Origin: Oscillibacter valericigenes Sjm18-20
GTDB lineage: Bacteria; Bacillota; Clostridia; Oscillospirales; Oscillospiraceae
Length of the DNA: 64,000 nt
Direction: 5' to 3'
NCBI GenBank assembly: GCA_000283575.1
Contig: AP012044.1
Span: 3,162,001 to 3,226,000 of the forward strand
The notes beneath the pieces are model-generated. The model searched no databases. It was not told the origin of the DNA and saw only the letters and a program-made list of their open reading frames with translations. Positions 24,801 through 32,562 of the stretch are shown piece by piece (the stretch's first letter is position 1; the number at the start of each line of letters is the position of its first letter). Made by a program: the position numbers and the translations under genes.

Positions 24801-26722
24801 GCGTGTATCTGTTCCCCCACGACATCCCTGTGAATCTGGCAAATCCCCGGAGCCTGAACCGTCTGCGGAAGGTCTTTTCCGGGCGGGAGTTGTACCTCGC
24901 CGTGGGGTCCGACGTGGTGGCCAACGCCTCTTCCTACCGCGCGGCTCCCACGGAGGGGGCCGTGCAGTATTTGAACCACATCGTATTCCGCCGGTCCAGC
25001 GACGCGGAGGGACACGAAATCGACCCGGACCTCCGCTGCATCAAGGGCAAGGTCTTACAGTTGGAGCTGCCGACGCAGCTGGAGGATATCAGTTCCACCC
25101 GCATCCGGGAAAATATCGATTTGGGGCGGGATATCTCCAATCTGGTGGACCCCACAGTGCAGGATTATATCTACCGCAATAGCCTGTACCTGCGGGAGCC
25201 GCAGTATAAACAGATTCTGCGGGCCAGCGATCTGGACTTCTCCTATGTGGAGCGACCCGACCGGGACCTGATGGAGGAGCTCTCCGCCGCGGTCAGCGAG
25301 GGACGTCCTCTGCCGCCCCGGCTGGAGCGGGGCGACTCCTTTATGATCCTCCGGGTACTGGGTCCACGGCCCAGGATTCTGGGCTTTTTGACCCTGCGGG
25401 CAGTGAACACCGCCACGCTCTACGACGCACTGGGGGACGCCGCCCTTGCCAACTACGTCCGGAAGCGGACTGCTGGGCGCATCGCCCTTTTGACGGGACT
25501 GCATATTGTGAAGTCCTCCGGCGCGACCTATGACGTGGGCCAGCTTCTGCTGACAGAGGCGCTGAGCCGGGCTATGGCATCCGACTGCGGATATGCCGTG
25601 TGGTACCCTGCTTCGGGCCGGAGTAATCCCAAGACGCTGGACCTTCTCCAGAGGCAGGGCTTCCAGCCCGCACCTCCGGACGGGACGGGGCCGCTGCTGC
25701 TGGTGGATATGCGTTCCCCCTCCGTGCTGATTCAGAACATCCCCACCACGCTGAAGGAGCCCTTCGCCTCCAATTCACAGGTGCTTGCCGCCGTGCGGAA
25801 GGCCCACGAGAATTTCCAGCGGGCCATCTGCAATCTGTATCCCGGCGTACTGGTGCTGTCCCTGAACGCGGAGGTCATCTATCACCGGCTGGTGGGCCGA
25901 ATCATTGAACTGAACAACGTCCCGCCGGAGTCCACCCATCCCCGTGTGCTGGGTGAGAAAATGTGCGTTCCCTTCGGAAAAATTCTCCGCGGCAACGCCA
26001 TTCCCAACACTGTCACCAAAACCATCCACACCGACAAGGTGTTCGCACCGGACCTGAATTCCTTTACTATCGAGGCGTTCCCATGGTACGCGCCGCTGGA
26101 AAGCCAGATCCGGACCGTAAAAGCCTTTCGCCGCCCTGTGATTCTGGTGGACGACCTGCTTCACTCCGGCAACCGCATCAGCGCCCTGGATCCCCTGTTC
26201 CGGGCAGAGGACGTGGAGATCGACCGGGTTCTGGTGGGACTTTTGTCCGGCCGGGGCCGGGACCTGATCGTGTCAAAGGGGCGGAATGTGGACTGCGTGT
26301 ACTTCGTACCCAACATGCGCTCCTGGTTCGTGGAGTCCACCATGTACCCCTTTATCGGCGGGGACACCGTAGCCCGGGATACGGACGACCAGCCCCAGCT
26401 GACGCCGTCGGTCAACCAGATCTTACCTTATATCTATCCCAGATTTTACCGTGGCTGTACCCAGGCGGCAGTGTTCAACTTCTCCCGGGTCTGCATTGAA
26501 AACGCCCGGGACATCCTGCTGACTCTGGAAACCGAATACCGCCGGACCTATGCCCGGAACCTGACGCTCTCCCGGCTCAGCGAGGCGGTGATCTTACCCC
26601 TGGCCCCGGACAAGGGGCGGTGTTTGACCTACGACGTGAGCCTGTCCGCCTCCCAGTGTCTTGAAAACGATCTGAAAATGCTGCTTCGGATGCGGGAAAT
26701 GGAGAGGGGGCCGAATCCGTGA
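21893..26722 (+). CDS. Giant multidomain protein: HD, helical repeats, NadD-like, GNAT-like, PRT-like
   Basis: This is a 1609-residue soluble protein. An HD-type phosphohydrolase domain (about 150-320) carries HHVAMS near 184, GHDIGK near 212, and HIAANHS. A long helical repeat-like region follows (about 350-900). A nucleotidyltransferase domain (about 908-1085) has PGTFDPFSLSHKG near 912 and the NadD-type ISSTRIRENI near 1067. An acetyltransferase-like segment (about 1140-1290) comes next. The C-terminal type I phosphoribosyltransferase-like domain (about 1300-1600) has the PRPP motif VILVDDLLHSGNR near 1416. The start at 21893 follows CGGAGGA. It begins a four-gene operon. I know no characterised protein with this order; a nucleotide or cofactor role is inferred from the domains. 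The first His of the nucleotidyltransferase HxGH motif is replaced, while the second is present. Confidence 0.7.
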   Translation: MENVKSLTEALVRAFEEQTFLRKLAMSRTDAATLILPQEWDAPLSALLPFNKRLTCEGALEMTLPLLNRLSLPPKEGWMVYAYHVAVSLFYDEADVEHTAAQRDAALCYLNILQVLFDAEREALPFDPQFDFAFCTENELSQSSTANEYQQFLVRFRGEYVYEAMRLGREVTPFRTLEHIAGVHHVAMSIMRPYHAGGGCVDLPLLSGAAVGHDIGKFGCKSGERVPYLHYYYTDQWFTQRGLETIGHIAANHSVWDLELENLSSESLALVYADFRVKQSRDESGQEIARIYSIQEAFDVILSKLDNVNYVKKLRYRHVYAKLLDFEEYIRSFGVDVTLSGANTPPPPKTDPALMRPDQVVTALRLSAVDHNIRLMHRLGHEQLFANILESARSEQNAARLGAYLGIFEEYFTYWSASQKEQTLEFLYDLLLIPDGGVRRRAAALMGRVLAGFNSGYKKELPAGAGPDPVDQRPFALWKEYLARLIYPDRRLTPAQISKIRYAAKLTVDSLLSHASRADGEVFAAELFRHYTDPRAVEEDAAFALLDTVVNFPLSQCSEENLRVFSDFAVYWLENGGEAQKAAAMRLLRHLLEAMPEDAPQREAVRSAVSEADCGISIPLLFLQTQLCRRFGMDMAEQEAFLRRQSTVSNVFLDNLKTATPWLLKAVGVEYLLEQVERGSHQNVLHIATHFSNLMKVSENVVVRQVAGASLLSLASLLTPDRRNEIAVELSKSLETGDADSSKYIPEYLGRFSLWLHPGELDEVIRQMEFLLSSPIAGVVSAALRTIGSMLEYYAVYAGRFQEDEATVTQRRTRLAGLLLRGLASCRESVRQTTLHILGDGLFASGALGFEDKEILFILMAKKILFLMNESSERELTFFYAAATLSHIYRFILSHLLDDGPFHFPQPPAAAFFPGTFDPFSLSHKGIVQAIRDLGFEVYLAIDEFSWSKKAQPSLIRRQIVSMSVADQFGVYLFPHDIPVNLANPRSLNRLRKVFSGRELYLAVGSDVVANASSYRAAPTEGAVQYLNHIVFRRSSDAEGHEIDPDLRCIKGKVLQLELPTQLEDISSTRIRENIDLGRDISNLVDPTVQDYIYRNSLYLREPQYKQILRASDLDFSYVERPDRDLMEELSAAVSEGRPLPPRLERGDSFMILRVLGPRPRILGFLTLRAVNTATLYDALGDAALANYVRKRTAGRIALLTGLHIVKSSGATYDVGQLLLTEALSRAMASDCGYAVWYPASGRSNPKTLDLLQRQGFQPAPPDGTGPLLLVDMRSPSVLIQNIPTTLKEPFASNSQVLAAVRKAHENFQRAICNLYPGVLVLSLNAEVIYHRLVGRIIELNNVPPESTHPRVLGEKMCVPFGKILRGNAIPNTVTKTIHTDKVFAPDLNSFTIEAFPWYAPLESQIRTVKAFRRPVILVDDLLHSGNRISALDPLFRAEDVEIDRVLVGLLSGRGRDLIVSKGRNVDCVYFVPNMRSWFVESTMYPFIGGDTVARDTDDQPQLTPSVNQILPYIYPRFYRGCTQAAVFNFSRVCIENARDILLTLETEYRRTYARNLTLSRLSEAVILPLAPDKGRCLTYDVSLSASQCLENDLKMLLRMREMERGPNP

Positions 26723-27357
26723 AGCGGGCAGCGCTGGCGCTTTTGCTGGCGGCGGCGGTCACCGTCGGCATCCAAACCTTTTTCAATTGGCAGAACAGCT
26801 GTCCGAATTACCAAGGTGAGAATTCTGCGCGCATGGAAGGCGTGGAATATGTTCCAAACTTTAAGAGCGGTCGGGCCTTCGCCGCCGGTTTTGACTGGGA
26901 CGGGGAAACGGAGGAAATTTCCGTTGTCATTCCCGACACCGTGAAATTCTCCGGTTCTTCCAAAAGCTGCCGCGTCACAAAGCTGGGCGGCTTTTTCGGC
27001 AGGGGCGTACCCTGTCAATTTGGCCCCATGCTGCCCATTGGAAACAATGAGGGTCAAGGGCCCCTTGATGAGTCCACAGGCGACCCGGAATTGTTGGAGA
27101 ATCTCCGCCGGCGGCATCCCGGCGCCCCCGAGCAGGACTTGCGCGTCCGGCTGTATCTGGGCCGGTATGTCTCAGAAATTCCGCTGCCCGCCGTCTGCCT
27201 GCTCTACCAGCAAAGGGAGGGGGAGGGCATTCTCTGGCGGATTATCTATCAGGTGGACTGCGACGAAAACAACCAGACCTTTTATGCCAGGGACGGTAAG
27301 CTGTACCTCCGGGCGGACGAAGTACCCGTGACGCAGCTTTTCTGTGGAGAGGATTGA
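26719..27357 (+). CDS. Small exported or membrane-anchored protein of unknown function
   Basis: The 212-residue protein begins with a GTG whose last two bases form part of the preceding TGA stop (GTGA), indicating translational coupling to the giant fusion. Residues 1-20 (VKRAALALLLAAAVTVGIQT) form a signal peptide or anchor, so the rest is outside the cytoplasm. The body contains two short beta-rich stretches and several cysteines. I do not recognise a family. Its place inside the operon argues that it works with the neighbouring enzymes, although they look cytoplasmic. Confidence 0.65.
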   Translation: MKRAALALLLAAAVTVGIQTFFNWQNSCPNYQGENSARMEGVEYVPNFKSGRAFAAGFDWDGETEEISVVIPDTVKFSGSSKSCRVTKLGGFFGRGVPCQFGPMLPIGNNEGQGPLDESTGDPELLENLRRRHPGAPEQDLRVRLYLGRYVSEIPLPAVCLLYQQREGEGILWRIIYQVDCDENNQTFYARDGKLYLRADEVPVTQLFCGED

Positions 27358-27361
27358 TTTT

Positions 27362-28609
27362 ATGTACTACTATACCTATCAGGGCAAAAAATACGCGGCG
27401 CTGGAGAATCTGGCGCTGTTTACCTGTGGGGCACCGCAGGACAGCGAGGACGTAACGTTCTTAATCAACTGCCCCCCGGAAAACCGTCGGGCCAGCTTTC
27501 TCGTCACGGACCCCCGCCAGCTCACCGCGAAGACGGACGGCGTGGAGTGGCTGGACAGCCGCCGCATCGACTCCCCTGTGCCGGACCTGTCTGAAAATAT
27601 TCTCCGCCGTCTGAAGGCCGGAGAGCTTCGCGCCATCAACTTCCGCCATCCCCGGTGGGAGCAGATCGCGGCGAAGGCGGATCAGCGCCGGCCCAACCGG
27701 AAGCGGGTGAATCTGCTGGCGGTGGGCGATGTGGGCGGCACCTTGCTGACGGCACTGAAGCTGCTTGGCGGCGACTGCATCAGCACCATCGGCATCTGCG
27801 ACCTCAGCGAGAAGACCGTGGCCCGGTGGGCGGCGGAGATGAGCCAGATCTCCTGGCCCTGGGACTATGAGGCGCTTCCAAAGGTAGAGGCCGTGCAGCC
27901 CGAACGGCTCTTTGACTGCGATGTATTTCTGTTTGCCGCCGCGAAATCCGTTCCGGCGGTGGGAAGTCCGGTTCAGGACGTGCGGATGGCGCAGTTCGCC
28001 GCCAACCGCACGCTGGTGGAATCCTACGCCCGACTGGCGCGGGAAGCGAATTTTGGGGGGCTGTTCGTGGTGCTGTCCGACCCTGTGGACCCGCTGTGCA
28101 AAGCGGCGTATCTCACCTCCAACGCAGGCGGGGACGGGCATTGGGACGGGAAGGGCCTTCTGGCCGAACAGGTGCAGGGCTTTGGACTGGGGGTCATGAA
28201 TGCCCGCGCCGCGGCGCTGGCTCAGACCGATCTCCGATTTCTCCCCTTCCTCTCGGACGGCCGCAGCTTCGGCCCCCACGGAGAGGGGCTGGTCATCGCC
28301 AACTCCATCAAAAAATACGACGATCAGGTCTCCCAAGATCTGACCGAACGGGTCAAGACCGCCAATCTCCGCATCCGGGAGCTGGGGTTCAAGCCCTTTG
28401 TAGCTCCCGCCGTGTCCTCCGGGGCCATGCAGCTGCTGCTGACGCTGCGGGGGCTGTGGCACTGCGGGTCCGTATGTCTGGGCGGCGTCTGGTTCGGCGT
28501 ACGGAACCGCAGCACCTCCAAAGGACTGGAGACGGAAAATCTGGACCTGCCGGACGAGTTATTCCGGCGTTTGAAAGAAACGGAATCGACGCTGAAGGCA
28601 ATTTTATAA
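27362..28609 (+). CDS. Lactate/malate dehydrogenase-like Rossmann protein
   Basis: In this 415-residue protein, an N-terminal domain of about 110 residues precedes a Rossmann region (VNLLAVGDVGGTLLTALKLL, near 115-135) ending in CDLSE. Further on are LSDPVDPLCKAAYLTS, matching the LDH NPVDxxT segment, and FGPHGEGLVIANS, reminiscent of the catalytic-His GEHG loop. This suggests an NAD(P)-dependent dehydrogenase of the LDH/MDH superfamily with an unusual N-terminal extension; the substrate is unknown. The ATG at 27362 follows GGAGAGG by 9 bases. The upstream GTG at 27344 would overlap the previous gene and lacks a site. It sits four bases after the previous stop. Confidence 0.65.
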   Translation: MYYYTYQGKKYAALENLALFTCGAPQDSEDVTFLINCPPENRRASFLVTDPRQLTAKTDGVEWLDSRRIDSPVPDLSENILRRLKAGELRAINFRHPRWEQIAAKADQRRPNRKRVNLLAVGDVGGTLLTALKLLGGDCISTIGICDLSEKTVARWAAEMSQISWPWDYEALPKVEAVQPERLFDCDVFLFAAAKSVPAVGSPVQDVRMAQFAANRTLVESYARLAREANFGGLFVVLSDPVDPLCKAAYLTSNAGGDGHWDGKGLLAEQVQGFGLGVMNARAAALAQTDLRFLPFLSDGRSFGPHGEGLVIANSIKKYDDQVSQDLTERVKTANLRIRELGFKPFVAPAVSSGAMQLLLTLRGLWHCGSVCLGGVWFGVRNRSTSKGLETENLDLPDELFRRLKETESTLKAIL

Positions 28610-28621
28610 GGAGATGGGAGC

Positions 28622-29662
28622 ATGCTGACCCTGATCTGCCCCGGCGAAACCGCCTCGGAGCGGTACGCGCTGGCGCTGCGCGCAGGACTGCGGAACGTCC
28701 CCTGCAAAATTCTGACCCGCCTGACCAGGCCGCTTGAAAACAGGGCGCTCCTGTTTGCCGTGCCGCTGGACGAAAGCGGCGTAAATCATGAATATTATGA
28801 CCTGCTGGCGTTTTTGCGGGCCCATCCGGGTTCCCTCACCGGGTGCGTGGGCGGGGTGATTGTGGACGGCGCGGGAAACCTTTTCACAAAAGCCGCCGCG
28901 CGGGAGCTGGTGCTGGCGGCCAACTTGGCGGGCTGTGCCTTCCCGGGCCGCCCACTGGTGGAGGCCATCGGGTCTCTCGCAAACTTTACCGTTCAGGCAA
29001 AAAACGCCGGCTGCGATCTGGAAACGGCCTATCATCTGGCCGTTCGGGACCTGGCGGGCCGGGTGCTGGAGTTCTCCCCCCCCAAGGCGGAAAAGCCAAA
29101 GCTGCTGGTACTCCACGCCTCCAGCCACCGCACGTCCAACACACTGGCCCTCTGGAGCGGCGTGCGGGAGCGGCTGGGAGACGCCTGCGCCGTCACGGAG
29201 ATCGGTCTTCGCAACGGCACGCTGGAGGACTGCGGCGGCTGCCCTTACACCACCTGCCTCCACTTTGGAGAAAAAGGCGGGTGCTTCTACGGCGGCGTTA
29301 TGGTGGAGGACGTCTACCCCGCCATCCGGGAGGCGGACGCGGTGATATTCCTGTGTCCCAACTACAACGACGCGGTCTCCGCCAATCTGACGGCGGCCAT
29401 TAACCGCCTGACCGCGCTGTACCGCACCACTTCCTTTTCCGACAAGGCTCTTTTCGGCATTGTGGTGTCCGGGTACTCCGGCGGGGATATTGTGGCTCGG
29501 CAGCTGGTCTCCGCCCTGTGCATGAACAAGGGCTTCTATCTGCCGCCCCGGTTCTGCCTGATGGAAACCGCTAACGACGCAGGCGCCGCCATGAAGCTGC
29601 CGGGGATTGAGAATCGGCTGGATGCGTTTGCAAAAAACATGCTGGATAGACTCATGCAATAG
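28622..29662 (+). CDS. FMN-reductase/flavodoxin-like flavoprotein with cysteine cluster
   Basis: The 346-residue protein has an N-terminal domain (about 1-150) that I do not recognise and a C-terminal NADPH-dependent FMN-reductase-like domain starting KPKLLVLHASSHRTSN (near 156). That domain contains DCGGCPYTTCLHFGEKGGCF, a cysteine pattern like that of iron-sulfur flavoproteins. LCPNYNDAVSANLTAAINR is the flavin and dimer region. An electron-transfer role with the preceding dehydrogenase-like gene is plausible (inference). AAGGAGATGGGAGC precedes the ATG. Its stop lies inside the perfect inverted repeat at 29656-29706. Confidence 0.68.
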   Translation: MLTLICPGETASERYALALRAGLRNVPCKILTRLTRPLENRALLFAVPLDESGVNHEYYDLLAFLRAHPGSLTGCVGGVIVDGAGNLFTKAAARELVLAANLAGCAFPGRPLVEAIGSLANFTVQAKNAGCDLETAYHLAVRDLAGRVLEFSPPKAEKPKLLVLHASSHRTSNTLALWSGVRERLGDACAVTEIGLRNGTLEDCGGCPYTTCLHFGEKGGCFYGGVMVEDVYPAIREADAVIFLCPNYNDAVSANLTAAINRLTALYRTTSFSDKALFGIVVSGYSGGDIVARQLVSALCMNKGFYLPPRFCLMETANDAGAAMKLPGIENRLDAFAKNMLDRLMQ

Positions 29663-29706
29663 ACAACCGGCGCACAGGCTTTGCCTGTGCGCCGGTTGTC
29701 TATTGC
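29656..29706. terminator. Perfect 24-bp inverted repeat spanning the stops of two convergent genes
   Basis: Arms 29656-29679 and 29683-29706 are perfectly complementary around a TTT loop. Each arm includes the final CAA codon and TAG stop of one of the convergent genes. It would serve as a shared terminator. Confidence 0.85.
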
Positions 29707-30386
29707 GGTTCATCCACCGGGATGAACCGCTCATATGTACTGCCCTTATATTGCCGCAGTGGATTCCCTGCTTTATCCAGTGTAGTTACGGTCATCTCCG
29801 TGGGATAGGCCATCTCCCCGTTCTCCGTGTCCGGGACGGTGGACTCCGCAAAGAAATAACGCCAGCCGTCCTTTTCCGTCCAAATCTCCGGGCCACCGGA
29901 AATCGTAACCTCCGGCAACGTACGAATTTTTTCCGACTCCTCGTCCCAATGGCCCTCCGCCCGAATGCCCATTACCTCCCGCGATCGAAGCCGTCCACAG
30001 ATGATACAGCGGTTGGCCTTATCATCATAGTTTCGCCAGACCAGCGATGTGGCCTGAAAGTCTCCCCCGTCGGCGCAGTCCAAAATGCCAAATGGACGTC
30101 CGCTCCAACCAAGTAGCGGATAGAAGGTCACCCGTGTAATCAAAATTGCGTTTTCATTGGCGGTCATGTAGTCCCTCTCATTCCACTTCTCTCCGCCCAT
30201 GTGTCGAATCAGATAGGTCTGCCCGGTCCCGGCCTCAGCTTCCGACTGGCGAACACCCTGCATAGGCGTAAACGTATAGAGGTGCAGCACGGAAAAGATG
30301 ACCAGCACCCCAAGGCAAATCAGCGCCCGGCGAAGCGCTTTGTGCTTTCTGGTTTCTATATTTTTCTTCCGCTTCGTCTTTTTCAT
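29700..30386 (-). CDS. Membrane-anchored protein of unknown function
   Basis: The 228-residue protein has a basic N terminus (MKKTKRKKN) and one transmembrane helix near 20-42 (ALICLGVLVIFSVLHLYTF). The remainder, predicted outside, includes GWSGRPFGILDCADGGDF and CIICGRLRS. No family is recognised. The start overlaps the stop of the HAAS-domain gene (ATGA at 30386-30383) with GGGAGGA upstream, so it is the third gene of the padR operon. It may sense or respond to envelope conditions, but this is only context. Confidence 0.6.
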   Translation of the reverse strand: MKKTKRKKNIETRKHKALRRALICLGVLVIFSVLHLYTFTPMQGVRQSEAEAGTGQTYLIRHMGGEKWNERDYMTANENAILITRVTFYPLLGWSGRPFGILDCADGGDFQATSLVWRNYDDKANRCIICGRLRSREVMGIRAEGHWDEESEKIRTLPEVTISGGPEIWTEKDGWRYFFAESTVPDTENGEMAYPTEMTVTTLDKAGNPLRQYKGSTYERFIPVDEPQ

Positions 30387-31123
30387 GTCACATCCTCCCA
30401 CGGCACCGACACCTCCAGCCGAACATACTTTCCGAAATGATCATCGGTGAGCACCACGGCGTTGTCCGTCCGGGTAACAGGAATTTTAGCCACAAGGCTA
30501 TAGTATGCCCCGGCATTACCGCTACACCAGCCGCAGTCATAGTTCCGCGCTGATTCCATAATACCTGATGTTCCACACTCAAGATACATAAGATCAGCGG
30601 TATATCCAAAGGGGTTCTTGCTGTAGTTGCAGAAAAACAAGGCCGCGTTCCCCGTCTCTCCGTCCCGATTCACGTCCAGCCCCACTTTGTAAATGCGCAG
30701 GATATCGCCCCCGATTTCCGCCCGGATATCCAGATCCCGCTCATAGGTATACTTTGCAGTACTGGCGAAACCGCTGGTCTCCGGGGCAATGCGGGCCTGC
30801 AGGCTGTTTAGCGTGTTCCCCAGTTTCGGCCAGGAAAACAAAAACGTGGCACAGATCAAAACTGTCAGAATCAAGCTCACCCGGCTCAGGACCAGCCAGC
30901 CCAGGGGATAATCCTTGTTCAGTTCCGCGCCGATCTCCTCCGGGTCGCCCATTGCGTACATGGCTCGCTCCGCTGCCTCCGCTTCTTCGTATCCCGCTTC
31001 CAGCAGCGCGGCGGCGTGGTCTTCCATGTGGGCATCCAGCTCCGCCCGGATGGCCGTTTTTTCTTTGGGCGTGGCATGGCGCACCTTCGCCAGCACCCGG
31101 TCACAAAATTCCTGCCGTTCCAT
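30383..31123 (-). CDS. HAAS-domain (DUF1700-like) membrane protein
   Basis: This 246-residue protein starts with a HAAS-type helical domain (about 1-75): MERQEFCDRVLAKVRHATPK, then AELDAHMEDHAAALLEAGYEE and AMGDPEEIGAELNKDYP. HAAS domains partner with PadR-type regulators and often act as co-repressor-like modules. A transmembrane helix follows (about 80-100), then an extracytoplasmic domain. It lies directly downstream of padR. The ATG at 31123 is chosen; an in-frame GTG at 31132 overlaps the padR stop and is a possible alternative. The site upstream is weak, suggesting coupling. Confidence 0.7.
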   Translation of the reverse strand: MERQEFCDRVLAKVRHATPKEKTAIRAELDAHMEDHAAALLEAGYEEAEAAERAMYAMGDPEEIGAELNKDYPLGWLVLSRVSLILTVLICATFLFSWPKLGNTLNSLQARIAPETSGFASTAKYTYERDLDIRAEIGGDILRIYKVGLDVNRDGETGNAALFFCNYSKNPFGYTADLMYLECGTSGIMESARNYDCGWCSGNAGAYYSLVAKIPVTRTDNAVVLTDDHFGKYVRLEVSVPWEDVT

Positions 31124-31128
31124 CGCGC

Positions 31129-31470
31129 TCACGCCGGACCGAGGCCCGCACCGAACCGCAGGACCGCGTTCACCGCCCCGGCATAGGCCTGCCACGCCGC
31201 CTCCTCGGCCCGAAGCCGCTCCGCGCCCTTTTTTGTCAGATGATAATACTTGCGCATCCGCCCCGTAGGGGCCTCCTGCATATACGCCTCCACTACCCCG
31301 TTCTTTTCCAGACCGTGGAGGATGGGATACAGCGTCCCCTCTTTCATGTCAAAGGTACGGTCCGAGCGACGGGCCAGCTCCACGATCATCTGATATCCGT
31401 ACATGTCCTCTCCCGCAAGCAGCGACAGCACCAACAGTCCCGTATGTTCTATGGTCTTCCGTTTTTCCAT
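31129..31470 (-). CDS. PadR-family transcriptional regulator
   Basis: In this 113-residue regulator the winged helix starts at TIEHTGLLVLSLLAGEDMYGYQM and includes the wing motif DMKEGTLYPILHGLEKNGVVEAY and RMRKYYHLTKKGAERL. Length and organisation are those of PadR s1 regulators. The start at 31470 follows AAAGGAGG. It is the first gene of the operon with the HAAS and membrane-anchored proteins, and the dyad in its leader (31488-31502) suggests autoregulation. Confidence 0.88.
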   Translation of the reverse strand: MEKRKTIEHTGLLVLSLLAGEDMYGYQMIVELARRSDRTFDMKEGTLYPILHGLEKNGVVEAYMQEAPTGRMRKYYHLTKKGAERLRAEEAAWQAYAGAVNAVLRFGAGLGPA

Positions 31471-31487
31471 ATCTGCCTCCTTTAATA

Positions 31488-31536
31488 CATCGATACTCGA
31501 TGCTTGCAGTATACCTCGCATTTCTAGGTATGTCAA
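31488..31536 (-). promoter_or_regulatory. padR promoter and operator-like dyad
   Basis: On the minus strand TTGACA (31536-31531), 17 bases, then TATACT (31513-31508). Just downstream, CATCGA-GTA-TCGATG is a perfect dyad at 31502-31488. A second, looser repeat (TACCT...AGGTA) lies within the spacer. Confidence 0.75.
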
Positions 31537-31547
31537 GTAAAAAACCA

Positions 31548-31571
31548 CCGCCGCCGGTTTCCCGGCGGCGG
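31548..31571 (-). terminator. Terminator after the DUF3298-like lipoprotein gene
   Basis: CCGCCGCCGG and CCGGCGGCGG form a 10-bp stem. On the minus strand the tail is TGGTTTTTTAC. It also insulates the padR promoter. Confidence 0.85.
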
Positions 31572-31589
31572 AAAGAATAAAAGTGACTC

Positions 31590-32540
31590 CTAGGGCGCAG
31601 GTGCTGCCTGCGGAGCATCCGCAATCCCCAGCAAAGCCCTGCCGTCCTCGCTCAAATAGGGCTTCAAAAAATCAAGGCCGACCTCAAAGGTCTGAGCCCC
31701 CGCGGCGTAGCACGCCATTTCATAGGCGGAAAAGGTCACGGTCATTCCCTTTTCTGTGAAAGATACCGCATAGTCGGGCCACTGAGCCGCGATGTCCTGA
31801 TAGTCCTCCCAATACATGGTCGTGGGTTCGTAACCGTTCTCCGCGGCCCGCTGGTCGGCCTGTCGGATAATTTCCTCCGTCACCTTCGTCTGGAATTCCC
31901 CGGAATCCGCCCCCAGCGCCGCCGGATGGAGGAACCGGCCGGTCTGCAAATCGAAATTCCACCCCAGCAGCATCGTGTTCGGATGCGCCCCGCCGGTAAA
32001 GCTGTAATACTCTCCGGCAATGCTGATGAGCCGATCCGACCGCCAGAAGGTATAGGTAAATTCCTCGTCATAGGGTGTCTCCCAGTCCTGCCCATCCTCC
32101 TTACACAGTGCGTAATTCTCCTCCGCCCCGGTAAGGACGCTCGGAAAATCCGTACTTTCAAGCCAGTTCGCGAAATCGGCGTTGAAGGCGGAGGCCACGT
32201 CCAACGCCTGTTTCTCCGCCGCGGTGGCGGCAGAATCCAGAATCTGGCCGTCCTCCGTCTCCACCCGGAGTACAGGAATCGTATAGGTATAAGAGGCAAG
32301 CTCAGTGCCGTCGTCCGCAACGCACTGGTCGGCTTGCTTGTCACTGTCCAGCACAAAGTTCAGAACCTCCGCCGCAGAGGACACCACATTGGCAGCCCCC
32401 AGGGCGCTGGTGGCCCCCAAGGCGCTGGTGTCCCCGGCGAGCGGCGCCGACACCGAACTGGCGGCAGCGGACTCAGCGTCTGAGCAGCCGCTGAGCAGCG
32501 CCAAAGATAGCGCCAGAACAGGCAGAATTAATTTCCGCAT
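31590..32540 (-). CDS. Lipoprotein with DUF3298/DUF4163 (RsiV/PdaC-like) domains
   Basis: The 316-residue protein has a lipobox LLSGC with Cys19, a Ser/Ala-rich linker to about 60, then DUF4163-like and DUF3298-like modules. YYSFTGGAHPNT (near 180) is the hallmark of this family. Related domains occur in RsiV, which binds lysozyme, and in the deacetylase PdaC; a catalytic deacetylase domain is absent here. It should sit on the outer face of the membrane and bind cell-wall ligand or protein. A repeated SALGA motif occurs in the linker. Transcription ends at 31548. Confidence 0.75.
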   Translation of the reverse strand: MRKLILPVLALSLALLSGCSDAESAAASSVSAPLAGDTSALGATSALGAANVVSSAAEVLNFVLDSDKQADQCVADDGTELASYTYTIPVLRVETEDGQILDSAATAAEKQALDVASAFNADFANWLESTDFPSVLTGAEENYALCKEDGQDWETPYDEEFTYTFWRSDRLISIAGEYYSFTGGAHPNTMLLGWNFDLQTGRFLHPAALGADSGEFQTKVTEEIIRQADQRAAENGYEPTTMYWEDYQDIAAQWPDYAVSFTEKGMTVTFSAYEMACYAAGAQTFEVGLDFLKPYLSEDGRALLGIADAPQAAPAP

Positions 32541-32562
32541 AATAAATCTCCTTTTTCAGCGG

